Shown here piece after piece: positions 21,790 through 35,000 of a DNA stretch of 64,000 nucleotides. The translations under genes were made by a program, and so were the position numbers. The stretch's first letter is position 1. Each line of letters opens with the position of its first letter. This stretch comes from Astropecten irregularis (lineage: Eukaryota; Echinodermata; Asteroidea; Paxillosida; Astropectinidae), in NCBI GenBank assembly GCA_963971285.1, contig OZ020254.1, positions 11,470,001 to 11,534,000 of the forward strand, written 5' to 3'. Below the pieces are notes generated by a model. The model ran no database searches, was not told the origin of the DNA, and worked only from the letters and a program-made list of their open reading frames with translations.

Positions 21790-24700
21790 GTTAGTATGGA
21801 ATTGTGTTGTTCGTATCAATTTTTCCACAAGGGTTATCATTTTTATTTTCATAGGCCTATGACATGTACAATAATAATTGTCAATAATTTTAACTTTTCT
21901 CAGCTAATGTTTCTACAGTATTGGCCTACGTTTTTAATGTTGGTTACATTTTATATATACATGTATGGTGTCCTCTTCAACATGTTCAATAATTAGGTAC
22001 TTATGCCGAATGCTGGTCAACTCGTACGCTGACTAACTCTAACTCATAGTCATACGCCCCAACTTGTAAGCAAACCAACTCGTACGCCTCATCTCGTATG
22101 CCCCAACTCGTACGCCAACCAACTCGTACGCCAACCAACTCGAACGCCAGCAGTATATTTTGTGGTAACGGTTTACAAGCAGGTCCGATACCTATAAAGG
22201 GAATAAAAACAACTTAAAGTTTCTACTTTTCTAAAAATGAAACTTTTTAATTTCAGCAAATTGTTCCCGAGTCCTTAAATCTCCAGATAGAAGAATTTTG
22301 TGCAACATTTCAGAGTAAAAATATAATTTTCTTACCTGTTTGTTGCAAACTTCAAAACAGCCTGTCAGCAATTTTTTCTAGTCTGGCTAGTCAAGTTTAG
22401 TCTGGTACCTTCAACCAACGTATTGAAAGTCCACACAATGAGAGACATTAGACCATATTTTCGTCTGCGCGTCTGCGGCCGTTACGTGCGCTCATTACCG
22501 TTTTTACCCCATAATTTCCCTCAAAAATCAAAGCCCTGCCCTCTTTCCACAAATGTAACCTTGTTAATATTATTGAAGAGGACACCACAGTTTCTTTATA
22601 AAAAGTTTTATTTATAGGTATACCTATAAATTATAGGATACCTATAAATTTCCTTTATAGGTATCGGACCTGCTTGAAAACCGTTACCTATTTTGTAATA
22701 ATGAAATACATGTAAATGATTTTGTTTGAGGGACTGGATCCCTTTTTTTGTTGTATGCACCGTATGGGATTGGTATTCTTGTGTGAGAGGATTTTGAGTG
22801 TGGGAAGCTTTTTTTTCCATCTTTTTTTGTGTGTAGACAATGTTATAATTTACATTATCTCTTTTAGAATTATGTTCAAGTGAGCAGTCTTAAAAGCGCC
22901 ATTCGGCATGTTTCATGTGTTTGGGTTGATGTACAGACTCGTATACATAAATTTCTTTTGTTTTTTATTATCACAAACGACATCCAGCTTGTTTCCTTTA
23001 TATACGTTTATTTTCACAAACGACATTAACAAAATCCGATCTACTGAAGAAAAAACGTCCAACATTTACAAACTACAGGCTTTAATTATACATGTGGTGT
23101 ACGAATTGGTTGGCGTACGAATTGGTTGGCGTACGAGTTGGGTGGCATATGAGTTGGTTGGCGTACGAGTTGGGTGGCATATGAGTTGGTTGGCGTACGA
23201 GTTGGTCAGTGTACGAGTTGGTCAGTTTACGAGTTGACCAAAGGGCGTACGAGTTGGTTGGCGTGCGAGTTGGTTAGCGTACAAGTTGGTCAGCGTACGA
23301 CTTGACCAGCTTGGCTTAGCCCTAGTCCTGACTTACTGGGCCGTTAGAGCTCCTGTTAAACAATTTTGTTCTTCATCGGTCGACCTATGAAGTCAGAAAT
23401 CGTTAAAAAGGAGCTCGAATGGCTCAGTAAGTACAAGTGGGACTAACTTACAGTATGCCCTACATCATTGTAGCAAGGTTAGATTTGTGGAAAGATGGCA
23501 GGACTTTGAATTTTAGGGAAATTATAAATGCCAGAATGCGGTAAAACATTCGGTAGTTTGTGATTACATGGCGTCTCACGACTGACAGGCTGTGTTGAAG
23601 TTCGTAACAAGCAGATATTACCGATAAGGAAATTGTATGTACTGTACACCTGTACATGTATGTACATGTATGTATGTATGTACAGTGTTTACACTAAAAT
23701 ATTGTCATTCAATCTAGGGTTGTCAGGACCCAGTAGAAATATCATTTCTGAACAACAGTAGAAGATATTTTGTCTGAGAATAATCCCTGTGGATTAATGG
23801 ATACGAACCCCGGAATTGCTTTGTTGAAGTTTTATCATGTTTATTTAATTTTCCCTGACAAAAACATTGTTATGAATGTGAAACTTAATGAAGTAAATCA
23901 TGATTGAATTCAATACACTGTTGTCATGGTTGTTAATCATGTTAAATACATGTTATATACATGCACATGTATCCTTGCTTATAAGTTTAATCAAACACTG
24001 TACACGTATGCAACAGCCTTGGAGTGTACACAATCTACAGTCCACTAACTTTTAGTACCAGTAGTTGTGTAAGGTGCTAGGCAACATGCACTGTAACTTA
24101 AGGACAGTACAATAAATGTACTGTACATGTAGTGCAATATTATTTGTGCATGAAAATTAAGGGGTAAAATGGTACATGTATTTGAAGAAGATGTGACGTT
24201 TCACAAACGAAACTCTTTAAGCCATTTTCCTACTTTTAAAAAAGTGGCCTAAACCTTGTGTACAGTTATGTACATATAGGCCTACATGTATCATCATGAT
24301 TGTAATCCTTGGTCCCTCAAACTCATAATGACATGTCATTATGTGTGGACCTTATCATCATTCTGAGAAAATGACAGACCAAGGGTCGCGATCATCGCAA
24401 CTGTTGTATTTAATTACATGTAACATGTAAATACAAACATCATGGTTTGAGGGTGACAGTTGATTCTACATGTATCTCCCGAGGACTTTGTCAACTTCCA
24501 ACACCGAGGGAAGCTAGAATCAACTGTCCACCCGAAATATACCATGTGATAGGCCCTATTTGTTTTACTATACCTCATAAATATTCACAATTTTTTTGAG
24601 ATCGGTATCAGTAAGTGCAGCAAAATGTTTGTGTTTGTGAACTGCCATTAACTTCATGTAGGTCGAGGGTCACGACGGATTTGTAATAATTAAGGCCTAC

Positions 24701-26037
24701 TAACAGTGAATTCAGATGAATGTTGAAATCTTTGGCAATTTTGAGGGGAAAATATCACAATGCAGGCAGTGTTATTGCTAGCCCACTTTGAGTGCCGGAT
24801 TATTATGAAGCTCTCGCCCCTCACGGCCGGGGTTCAGAAGATATGTAATACACAGGCATGCAACTTTTCCTCGGATCAGCTGATTTCCTCTTTATTCATT
24901 TTACGCTTAATGCTATTAAAATGTTGAAAACACTTAACAAAGTTTGGTAAAGATTGGAATTTCCTCTTTTTTTGTTAAGTCCAAGTTGCATGCCTGAATA
25001 CACCATGTACATGGTAGCTATTATGCAAGCATTTCAGCAATATTCTGTTTTGTTATTGGGGATCTGGTTAATCTAAACAGTCAAAATCTTACTTTTCAGT
25101 GGAAAAACACAACAATGAAACATCAATTTGTGGTTTTCAAGATTCTTTGTTCCGGTCGGTTGGTGTGTGCCGGCGTGAGATTTTTCATTTCAGTGCCGGC
25201 CGGAAAGGCTGAGTGCTGGATGCCAACCAGCGTGGCTAGAACACTGAACATGCTGAATGCAAGTTATTAACTGTTTGTGTTAATGGTACAAATAATACAA
25301 TTCAGACTAAATGTACACGTACATGTATATTTTGTTTGTTAACGGTGAAAGACTGGTCTTCCTTTCCCACAGCCCCAAAGAAGCCAGACCCACCGGTAGT
25401 CGGCAAAGTCACCCATCACACCATTGAGCTTCTATGGCACGAGGCAGGAAAAAGTGATAAAGTAGATAAAGGAGACGGCAGGCTACGCTATGCGATTCAA
25501 GAGGCTGATAAAATCCAAGGATGGGGGAACGTTTACACGTATGTACAGTACTGCTGTTTGTCAACTTTTTTTCAAACAAGTTTATATCAATAGTTCATAT
25601 TCCATTTCAATGCAAACAGTTTCGTTCTCTTGTACATGTACATGTTGTAATTGGTGAAAGTCTGTATTCAGCTTTGATATCCAGTTTTGGGCACATTGTG
25701 ATGAAAATATCGTGACATTCGATATTATCATGGTGACGTAATTTTTTTTCTTATTTGTTTTATTGTAAGCATGCATGGAGAGCAATTGTACATTGTACAG
25801 TGTTCAGGTGTTGTATACACTTTTCTCAAATTGCATCACAGGCAGACAGGTGAAACATCAAGTTACAGGGGTACATACAAATCTAGAAAAGTCTCAGGTT
25901 AGGTGTTCGGGTTCAAGCCGAACACCTATTGTAATTGTTCGAGTTTTTAGGTGTTCGGGTTCAAACCGAACACCTATTGTTATTGTTCGAGTTTTTTAGG
26001 TGTTCGGGTTCAAACCGAACACCTATTGTTATTGTTC

Positions 26038-26071
<34 letters not shown>

Positions 26072-29000
26072 CATTTTTCTTCTTCCCAAACTTGTCAGCA
26101 CGACTTCTATATGACAGTTACAAGATATTGACTTGAAACTTGGTTATAAACGGAAGGATTTGGGCACATAAAATGTATTTAGCTAAAAGATAGAGCAGGT
26201 CTTGCGCTTTCATAAAATATAAACGATGACGTCATACGGGCTGTATAGCGCCCTCTATGGTGGATTAAAGATATACAGTGATTACGTAATCCAAAAGTAA
26301 ACAACGGATATACGCCAAATTTGGTGAGTGTAAAGAACTAATGCACCTTGACATATGTGTGAAGTTTGAAATCTGTGACGTCATTCAACCGGAAGTTATG
26401 CATTTTTAAAGGAAACATGATGTAATTATTCAAATACTGTTTATTCGGTAATTGCATGACGCACATCGGTGCAAATAGCAAATTTTTTACATGGTACGCA
26501 TTTGATGATTTCTGCAAATTTATTTTCAGTTGTTTGTTGTTAACTATAAACCGGAAGTTATTGTCCGGGCAATTTTACGTTATTTAAAGGTGACACCATT
26601 CCCTATACGCTATCAGTCGGTTTACATATAATACGAATACACTGAACTCAGCATGATCAGTATTTGCTCAGTCACACAGTTGAAGTGTATTTATATATGC
26701 CACACATGCGTTCCAACAGACATTCTCATAACAGTTCCAGTACGAAATGAGACCCCGAACACCTAGTGGTTGTTCCCACAACCACAATGTCTAGTTTTTA
26801 GGTGTTCGGGTTCAAACCGAACACCTATTGTTATTGTTCGAGTTTTTAGGTGTTCGGGTTCAAGCCGAACACCTATTGTTATTGTTCGAGTTTTTTTTTT
26901 TTTTTTTCTTTTTTTTATTTTTCTTCTTCCCAAACTTGTCAGCAGGACTTCTATATGACAGTTACAAGATATCGACATGAAACTTGGTGGGAACTTCGGT
27001 CATGATGTAAAGTTGTATTTAGAAGATTGACGTCATGATGACGTCATCGGGTATCAAATTACAAGCGTTTTTATGAAAAACTTTGGTGCTTTATAACTTG
27101 AGAACCACATGACCTACGATTTTGATATTGACATATGTTACTCAACACGTGAATCTCAACAATTAACATATTTAGTGTTGTGTACAAATGACCTTCACTT
27201 CCGGTGTTACCGGAAGTTGAAGTTTGACTCAAAATAACTCGAAAACGGAAGGATTTGGGCACATAAAACCTCTCTGGGTAAAAGATAGAGTAGGTCTTAA
27301 GCTTTCAGAAAATATAAACCATGACGTCATACACGCTGTATAGCGCCCTCTACGGTGGACTAAAGATATACAGTGATTACGTAATCCAAAAGTAAACAAC
27401 GGATTTCCGCCAAATTTGGTGAGTGTGAAGCACTAATGCACTTCGACCTATGTGTGAAGTTTGAAATTTGTGACGTCATTCAACCGGAAGTTATGCGGTT
27501 TTAAAGGAAACATGATGTTATTATTCAAATACTGTTTATTCAGTAATTACATGACGTACATCAGTGCAAATTGCAAATTGTTTACATCGTACGCATTCGA
27601 TGATTTCTGCAAATTTTCAGTTGTTTGTGATGAACTAACCGGAAGTTATCGTCCGGGCAATTTTACATTATTTAAAGGTGACACCATTTTCTATACGCTA
27701 TCAGTCAGTGTACATAATACGAATACACTGTGCAATCAGCATGATCAGTATTTGCTCCGTCACACAGTTTAAGTGTATTTCAACGCCCCACATGCGTTCC
27801 AACAGATATTCTCATAATAGTTCCAGTACGAATTGAGACCCCGAACACCTAGTGGTTGTTCCCACAACCACAATGTCTAGTTTTTTTTTTTTTTTTTTTT
27901 TTTTTTCATTTTTCTTCTTCCCAAACTTGTCAGCACGACTTCTATATGACAGTTACAAGATATTGACTTGAAACTTGGTGGGAACTTCGGTCATGATGCC
28001 AAGTTGTATTTAGAAGATTGACGTCATGATGACGTCATCGGGTATCAAATTACGCGCGTTTTTAGGAAAAACTTTGGTGCTCTATAACTTGAGAACCACA
28101 TGACCTACGATTTTGATATTGACATATGTTACTCAACACGTGCATCTCAACAATTAATGTATTCAGTGTTGTGTACAAATGACCTTCACTTCCGGTGTTA
28201 CCGGAAGTTGAAGTTTGACTCAAAATAACTCGAAAACGGAAGGATTTGGGCACATAAAACCTCTCTGGGTAAATGATAGAGTAGGTCTTAAGCTTTTAGA
28301 AAATATAAACGATGACGTCATACGGGCTGTATAGCGCCCTCTATGGTGGATTAAAGATATACAGTGATTACGTTATCCAAAAGTAAACAACGGATTTACG
28401 CCAAATTTGGTGAGTGTGAAGCACTAATGCACCTTGACATATGTGTGAAGTTTGAAATCTGTGACGTCATTCAACCGGAAGTTATGCATTTTTAAAGGAA
28501 ACATGATGTAATTATTCAAATACTGTTTATTGGGTAATTACATGACGTACATCGGTGCAAATTGCATATTGTTTACATGGTACGCATTTGATGATTTCTG
28601 CAAATATATTTTCAGTTGTTTGTGGTTAAATATAAACCGGAAGTTATCGTCCGGACAATTTTACGTTATTTAAAGGTGACACCATTCTCTATACGCTATC
28701 AGTCAGTTTACATATAATACGAATACACTGCACTCAGCATGATCAGTATTTGCTCAGTCACACAGTTTAAGTGTATTTATATATGCCACACATGCGTTCC
28801 AACAGACATTCTCATAACAACAGTTCCAGTACGAAATGAGACCCCGAACACCTAGTGGTTGTTCCCACAACCACAATGTCTAGTTTTTTTTTTTTTTCCA
28901 TTTTTTTTCTTCCCAAACTTGTCAGCAGGACTTCTATATGACAGTTTCAAGATATCGACTTGAAACTTGGTGGGAACTTCGGTCATGATGCCAAGTTGTA

Positions 29001-32000
29001 TTTAGAAGATTGACGTCATGATGACGTCATCGGGTATCAAATTACACGCGTTTTTAGGAAAAACTTTGGTGCCCTATAACTTAAGAACCACATGACCTAC
29101 GATTTTGATATTAACATATGTTACTCAACACGAAAATTTCAACAATTAATTTATTCAGTGATGTGTACAAATGACCTCCACTTCCGGTGTTACCGGAAGT
29201 TGAAGTTTGACTCAAAATAACTCGAAAACGGAAGGATTTGGGCACAAAAAACCTCAATGGGTCAAAGATAGAGAAGGTCTTGGGCTTTCAGAAAACATAA
29301 ACGATGACGTCATACGGGCTATATAGCGCCCTCTACGGTTGATTAAAGATATACAGTGATTACGTAATCCGAAAGTGAACAATGAATTTCCGCCACCGAG
29401 CGGTTGTTGGTGTGAAGCTCTATTGCACCCTGACATGTTTGTGAAGTTTCAAATCTGTGACGTCATTTAACCGGAAGTTAAAGGGAAATATATGTAATTA
29501 TTCAAATACTGTTTACTCAGTAATTACATGACGTACATCGGTGAAAATTGTAAAATATATACATCGTATGCATTCAATGACTTTTGTAAATGTTCAGTTA
29601 GCTATGATGAACTGACCGGAAGTTATTGTCCAGCCAATGTTATGTATATTTAAAGGTGACGCAATTTTCTATACTCTATCAGTCAGTGTACGAATACAGC
29701 AATCAGCATGATCAGTATTTGTTCAGTCACGCAGTTTAAGTGTACATGTATTTCGATATGCCATTATATGAGGTACGATTGATCACATACGTTCCAACAT
29801 GTTCACATAATTAACAGTCTCACTACGAAATAACACCCCGAACACCTAGTGGTTGTTCCCACAACCACAATGTCTAGTTCATTTGTAATTTTGTCCAACT
29901 TTCAAAAGAAGAGTTGTCATCTGAACACAGTCAGGTCTGTGCTTGTGCACCAGGCAGGCCGTGGCATGAAGAATGTAATTTTTGGAAGGGCTTGGTCAGT
30001 TTTTCCCTTCAGTAATTAAGTCTACCATGAGTTTGATAGAAACCGAAAAGTCTCCGGAATTTGCCAGGAAAATGGACTAGGCAATAGCCAGATCACTGAC
30101 ACCTGACTGGGGCAATGACCTGGGGCATCGAGGAAATGACCAGTGGCACTCCGCACTGAGGCAATAATTAGCGGGTGCTGAGGCAATGGCCAGGGGCACC
30201 GAGGAAATGACCAGGGGCACCAAGGCAATGACCAGGGGCACTGAGGCAATGACCAGCCTGGGCACTGAAGCAATGACCAGTCACCAGAGGCACTGAGGCA
30301 ATGACCAGGGGCACTTTGCAAGCCTGGAATGTAACGGAGGCCATGGCCTTCATTGCCAGGTTTCTTGGCCTTGGTGCCCCTTTCAAATATTTCCACACAG
30401 ATATTATGATTTGCCAAATGGAAGTGCCCCTTGAAATGGAAAAGTGGCCTTGCCCCTTTCAGAACCAAATTCCAGGCCTGAATATGGCAATGACCAGTGG
30501 GTGCTGAGGCAATGACCAGGGGCAATATGGCAATGATCAGAGGCACTAAGGCAATGGGCTCTGAATCTGAGACAATGACCATGGGCTCTGAAGCAATTGA
30601 TGGTAAACTGTATGCTTGTAAAAGTGCTCAGTGACACTGACATGGTGACCAGTCATGCCAGGGTCTCTGAGGCCAATTCGCCACTGATTCCGTCCTGAAG
30701 CTCCTAGCTTGTCAGGCTTGCACACCCTGTACACCTGTGTTATTGAATAGAAACTCTTGGCAACTAGCTCCACAACCACCACACTGCAAACACGATCCCT
30801 GATTGCCTTCTAGACCACTCCACCACAAGACAATTGGTTAATCCATCGCTGGACAAAACAGATTCTCCTAAGGCTGTAAACGGTTCTTTTCACTCCCAAG
30901 ACCTTGTTTTCAAAACAAGAAGCCCTTCTCCTCTTTCCCAATCGAGCGTCAACACGCCTCTCCCCTTATGTCATCAACATCTCTCCCCCTTGCTGAATGC
31001 ATCCTCTCCTTGGAGCATCATTGTCTAAGGAAATAGGGTACCCCGACCACAAAAGACTCATCTCTGGAGTAGAAGCCTTGCTGGTGTCATGCTCTGGCAA
31101 TTGTTGATTGAATGTCGTTAACCAGTTTTATAACGAGGTCGGGCAGTTTTGGTGTCTAGCCGGAGACGGTTTTGTCCAAGCAAAACCAAGCCAAGCCAAG
31201 CCAGGCCATGCCAACCAAGCGTGGGTCTAGTAAGGCCTTGTCTCCCCACTGTTACCCCTGGCCATTGTTTGGTCAATGTAGGCCTATCTCTTCAGGAGGT
31301 CCCACTCATTGTCCATCTTGACTCTGTCCATGGACAGTCCAGTCACTGTCAGCAGGGAGTAGAACCAACTCCAGAAACACAGTAGGCCCCTACTTGGCGT
31401 ATTGTCACAACTACAAAGGTTTCATTGAACGTGGACACATCAAACCCAACTTGCATTCTACTAACTGTCACAAGCTCCCTCAGACTCGTATTCGTTCTGC
31501 TTTTATGTAACAAACCAAGAACTTTATAGATACTAGGATACCACCCTACTGTGACCACTCAAAAGAATGATAATGACTAAAATGACTGTATGTAAATTGC
31601 CTGTTGATGCTAAGAACTGGACTAATGGAAAAACAATATTTGGTCGTAAATAGGGCTAAATCACCTATGTATGAAGCACAGTTGTAAGATCACTGCATGT
31701 ACTGTACATTATATACTGTACATGTACAGTGTACGTGTACACGTACAGTTTTTACTTACATGTATACTAGCTATATGCTGTCTCTCTGTCTGACCACTTT
31801 CATTATTGTCAGAAAAAGTTTCTAGCATTCCTGCTAAAAAAAACAGAACACCTAAATGTTTGTCCATATTTGATTCACAAACTACAGACTACAATGTCTG
31901 TATGATACAGGGGGTTGGTGGAAACAGTTAAAGCATTTACGGCTGTTGTACAACATTAATTAAGGTGACAGAGCAGATAATTCGATTTGACAACATAGAA

Positions 32001-35000
32001 TAAAAACAAACAGGTGAAATTTTCATAGGAAACAGTATAAAAAAAAATGAACATTAACAATTCTTACGACAATACGACTTTGTACAGTAGTCCCATGAGT
32101 TTGCTCACCATGACTCCAATGTACATGTATTCATGTACACCTTTGTCAAATTGTAATATGATTTATACATTTGTTTCCTAAACATTCCTTTATTCATATG
32201 TAGTTGTACCAGTTGAAAAATGAATAGGCTGATTCACTGGATAAGTAGGAAATTGTAATGTCATCTTTAAAGATGAAATGAACGATAATGTTTGTTTGAC
32301 AGACATTCTTGTATTGTACAAGTATAGGCCCTATTCTTGTCACGATTCAATGCAGACTTTTAATATGAATTCCAAAAGAACAAACATGCCTATATAACTA
32401 ACATGTACATCCAAATGGTGTTCCACTCTATAGATATTTCTTCCCCAAGTAGAAGCACTTTACTCAGTGCGACAAATTGAAAGAGAATAATTTCAGGGGG
32501 GTTTCCAAATTTCAAAGAACTGTGTTTCCTCCATGTTCATTTAAACAATTTATGTGTATGTGTAATCCAGCAGATTTTCCCCCAGGAAGTAAAGCTCATA
32601 ATGTGCATGTACACTGCACAGTGTGCACACTATTACAAAGTCTGGTTTCTACAGTTCTATACAAAGATGTTTTGGTCTGTTGATTTGTGATTTTGCAAAT
32701 TTAGTCACACAAATTATAATGCATTCTGGAATTCAAACTAAATGTAAGTTATTAAAGGTAATGTATGTATGTACATGTACATTAACTTAATCATACTTTG
32801 TTTTTTTGCCAAAGAAATGCAGATTCATTCAGATTCAGGGCAAAAATGTCTGTCCATGTTACAAACGTGACATCTTGAAGATGATCCTCTGTAATATCTT
32901 GAGTACTTTGAAATCTATCAAACTTTTTGGCTGGCCAAGTTCTTACAAGAATATGGGATGTAGTTAAAGAGAAAACATGGCAAATTACTTGATGTATCAA
33001 CTGTGCTAGGCTCCCTCTATATCATGTATATATGAATAGCGCTCCGCACTAATGACGTCATACGAGTGATTTGGCCAGCACGCGCATGATACTGTATGTG
33101 CAAAGTTCCTGGATGTCAGACAAACATTGATCGACTCACACACGTAGTGTACACCATGCATGCACACAAGCACACCCACCACACGTTTGCATGGTTGCAA
33201 TGTTTGTCTGAGATTCGGTGTGCTATTTTTAGCGCAAGTGCAGAGTGCTATTGAATGTATGCATTAGTGTGGACAGACCCAGATTCAGATTCAGCATGTT
33301 CAGGGCAAAAATACCTTGATATCTTCATTTCATTATTTATCAACCTTTACCATGTTTACATGTACATAATATGTATACATGTAGAGCCTTGTCAATCGTG
33401 GTCTCTTTCCCAATCCTGCACACACGTTCGACATTAGTTCCAAGTCTTGGCTGCGATGTAGGTTAATCTAGTCATTAATTTGCCAAACGCCGCCGAACCC
33501 TGGCTTTTGCAAACCAATATTGACTGTGGAATGATGTCAATTGATCCATTGTCAGGTGCTGTCTCGGGGTCTATACCTCCCAGATCGTGCCACAAATTAT
33601 GTACCGGTACCCATCGTTTCCCGGCAACAGCCACAAAGTACAAAGAGTATTGGCTGATCATTGGTTGTCAATTAGCTGAAGTGGTCTCCGAAATGTGTCA
33701 AATTGCTCGCCAAATGATAGGTCTAACAAGTACATCATGTATCCTTCAGCTATGTACATGACTGAGCAGTTTTTGTGTGTATGTTTTTCTTTAGTTTTGT
33801 GAGTTAAAGGGAGCATTATATAGGATTTGCAAAGATGTGCGTTTTGGTTGAATTTGGTACTTAACCTGCTTAAACAGAAGTGAAGGTCTTAAACTTCCTT
33901 ACAACGTACAGATGTTGTTTCATGTTTTATATGTACCTTTTTTTACACTTTGTTCATCTGGATAGCAGATATGCGGCCAAAGTAATCTTGCCCCCCATCC
34001 AAATCCTTCATGGTTACACCACATTTTCAAAATGCTACTAAATTGTTCGAATGAACGATCTTTTTAAACGACACAAAATCACCTTGAAAAACCCAGTATC
34101 TGATGAACCAAGATTTCTCATGGTGACTGTTTGCACTGCTTCTGAACTGTTTTCTGTCTCAAACTCAATCATTTCTTTGGAGGCCTTGCAAAGCCTGAAC
34201 GTTGCCTTTAACCTTTTTTGGGTGACATATTTTGAACCGTTATTTGTTTAGCAAGGTATTGTATCAAACTGTTTGTTCATTGAATTCATTCAGCGCTTGG
34301 CTTTGTGGTCCCACATGGCAGCAAAACTCACTTCAGTGTTGCCCATACCACCATTGCCCAGACCCATTCCCAGATTGCAGCCTGCTTTTTATTGGACCGC
34401 TGGTTGCTAGACCTTTGCTAATCAAACCCAAAGCAACCAGTAAATGCTGACAGTTACATGTATGCCTATGACTTGATAAAATACTGTACAGGCAGGTTAA
34501 AAAAACAAGAGTAGTTTGAGAAAGGTACTGGGTGCTATAGGATCCATATATTCCAGGTCATTATTTTGGTTGACGAGCAGTTTGCAGCAGTTTATTACTT
34601 GGTCATTCCACACTAATGGTTACAAAAAGTGTGACATTTACAGGGAACCAAGGACAGAAGTTGATACATCAAGTAATTTGCCATGTTTTCTCTTTCACTA
34701 CATCCCATATAGTCCTACTATACTTGTACATGTAGGAACTTGGCCAGCCAAAAAGTTTGATACATTTCTAATACTTTATAGTATTCAATATACTGTATTA
34801 TAGGGGATCATCTTCAAGATGTTATGTTCATGACATGGACGGACATTTCATCATATAAAGTGTTTGGAATTTATTGAAAATGTGGCTTCATGGCTTCTGA
34901 CTGCCAAACAAACATAGATTTTATAATTGACTATAAGGGACACCATCAACATCTAGGGCTGGGTAGCTCAGTTGGCATGGTTGGTAAAGCACACTGGCAC

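Noticed and set aside
25336-25372. ATG at 25336 as the start of FANK1
   Set aside because: It lies in the polypyrimidine and acceptor region; the residues before the Ala-Pro-Lys-Lys junction do not resemble FANK1, and an exon 1 with matching phase exists at 21783.
25901-26040. CRISPR-like array of palindromic repeats
   Set aside because: Units are contiguous without unique spacers and the genome is eukaryotic.
30022-30582. 186-codon minus-strand frame
   Set aside because: It follows a 24 bp minisatellite (a multiple of three) and has no splice sites or recognisable domain.
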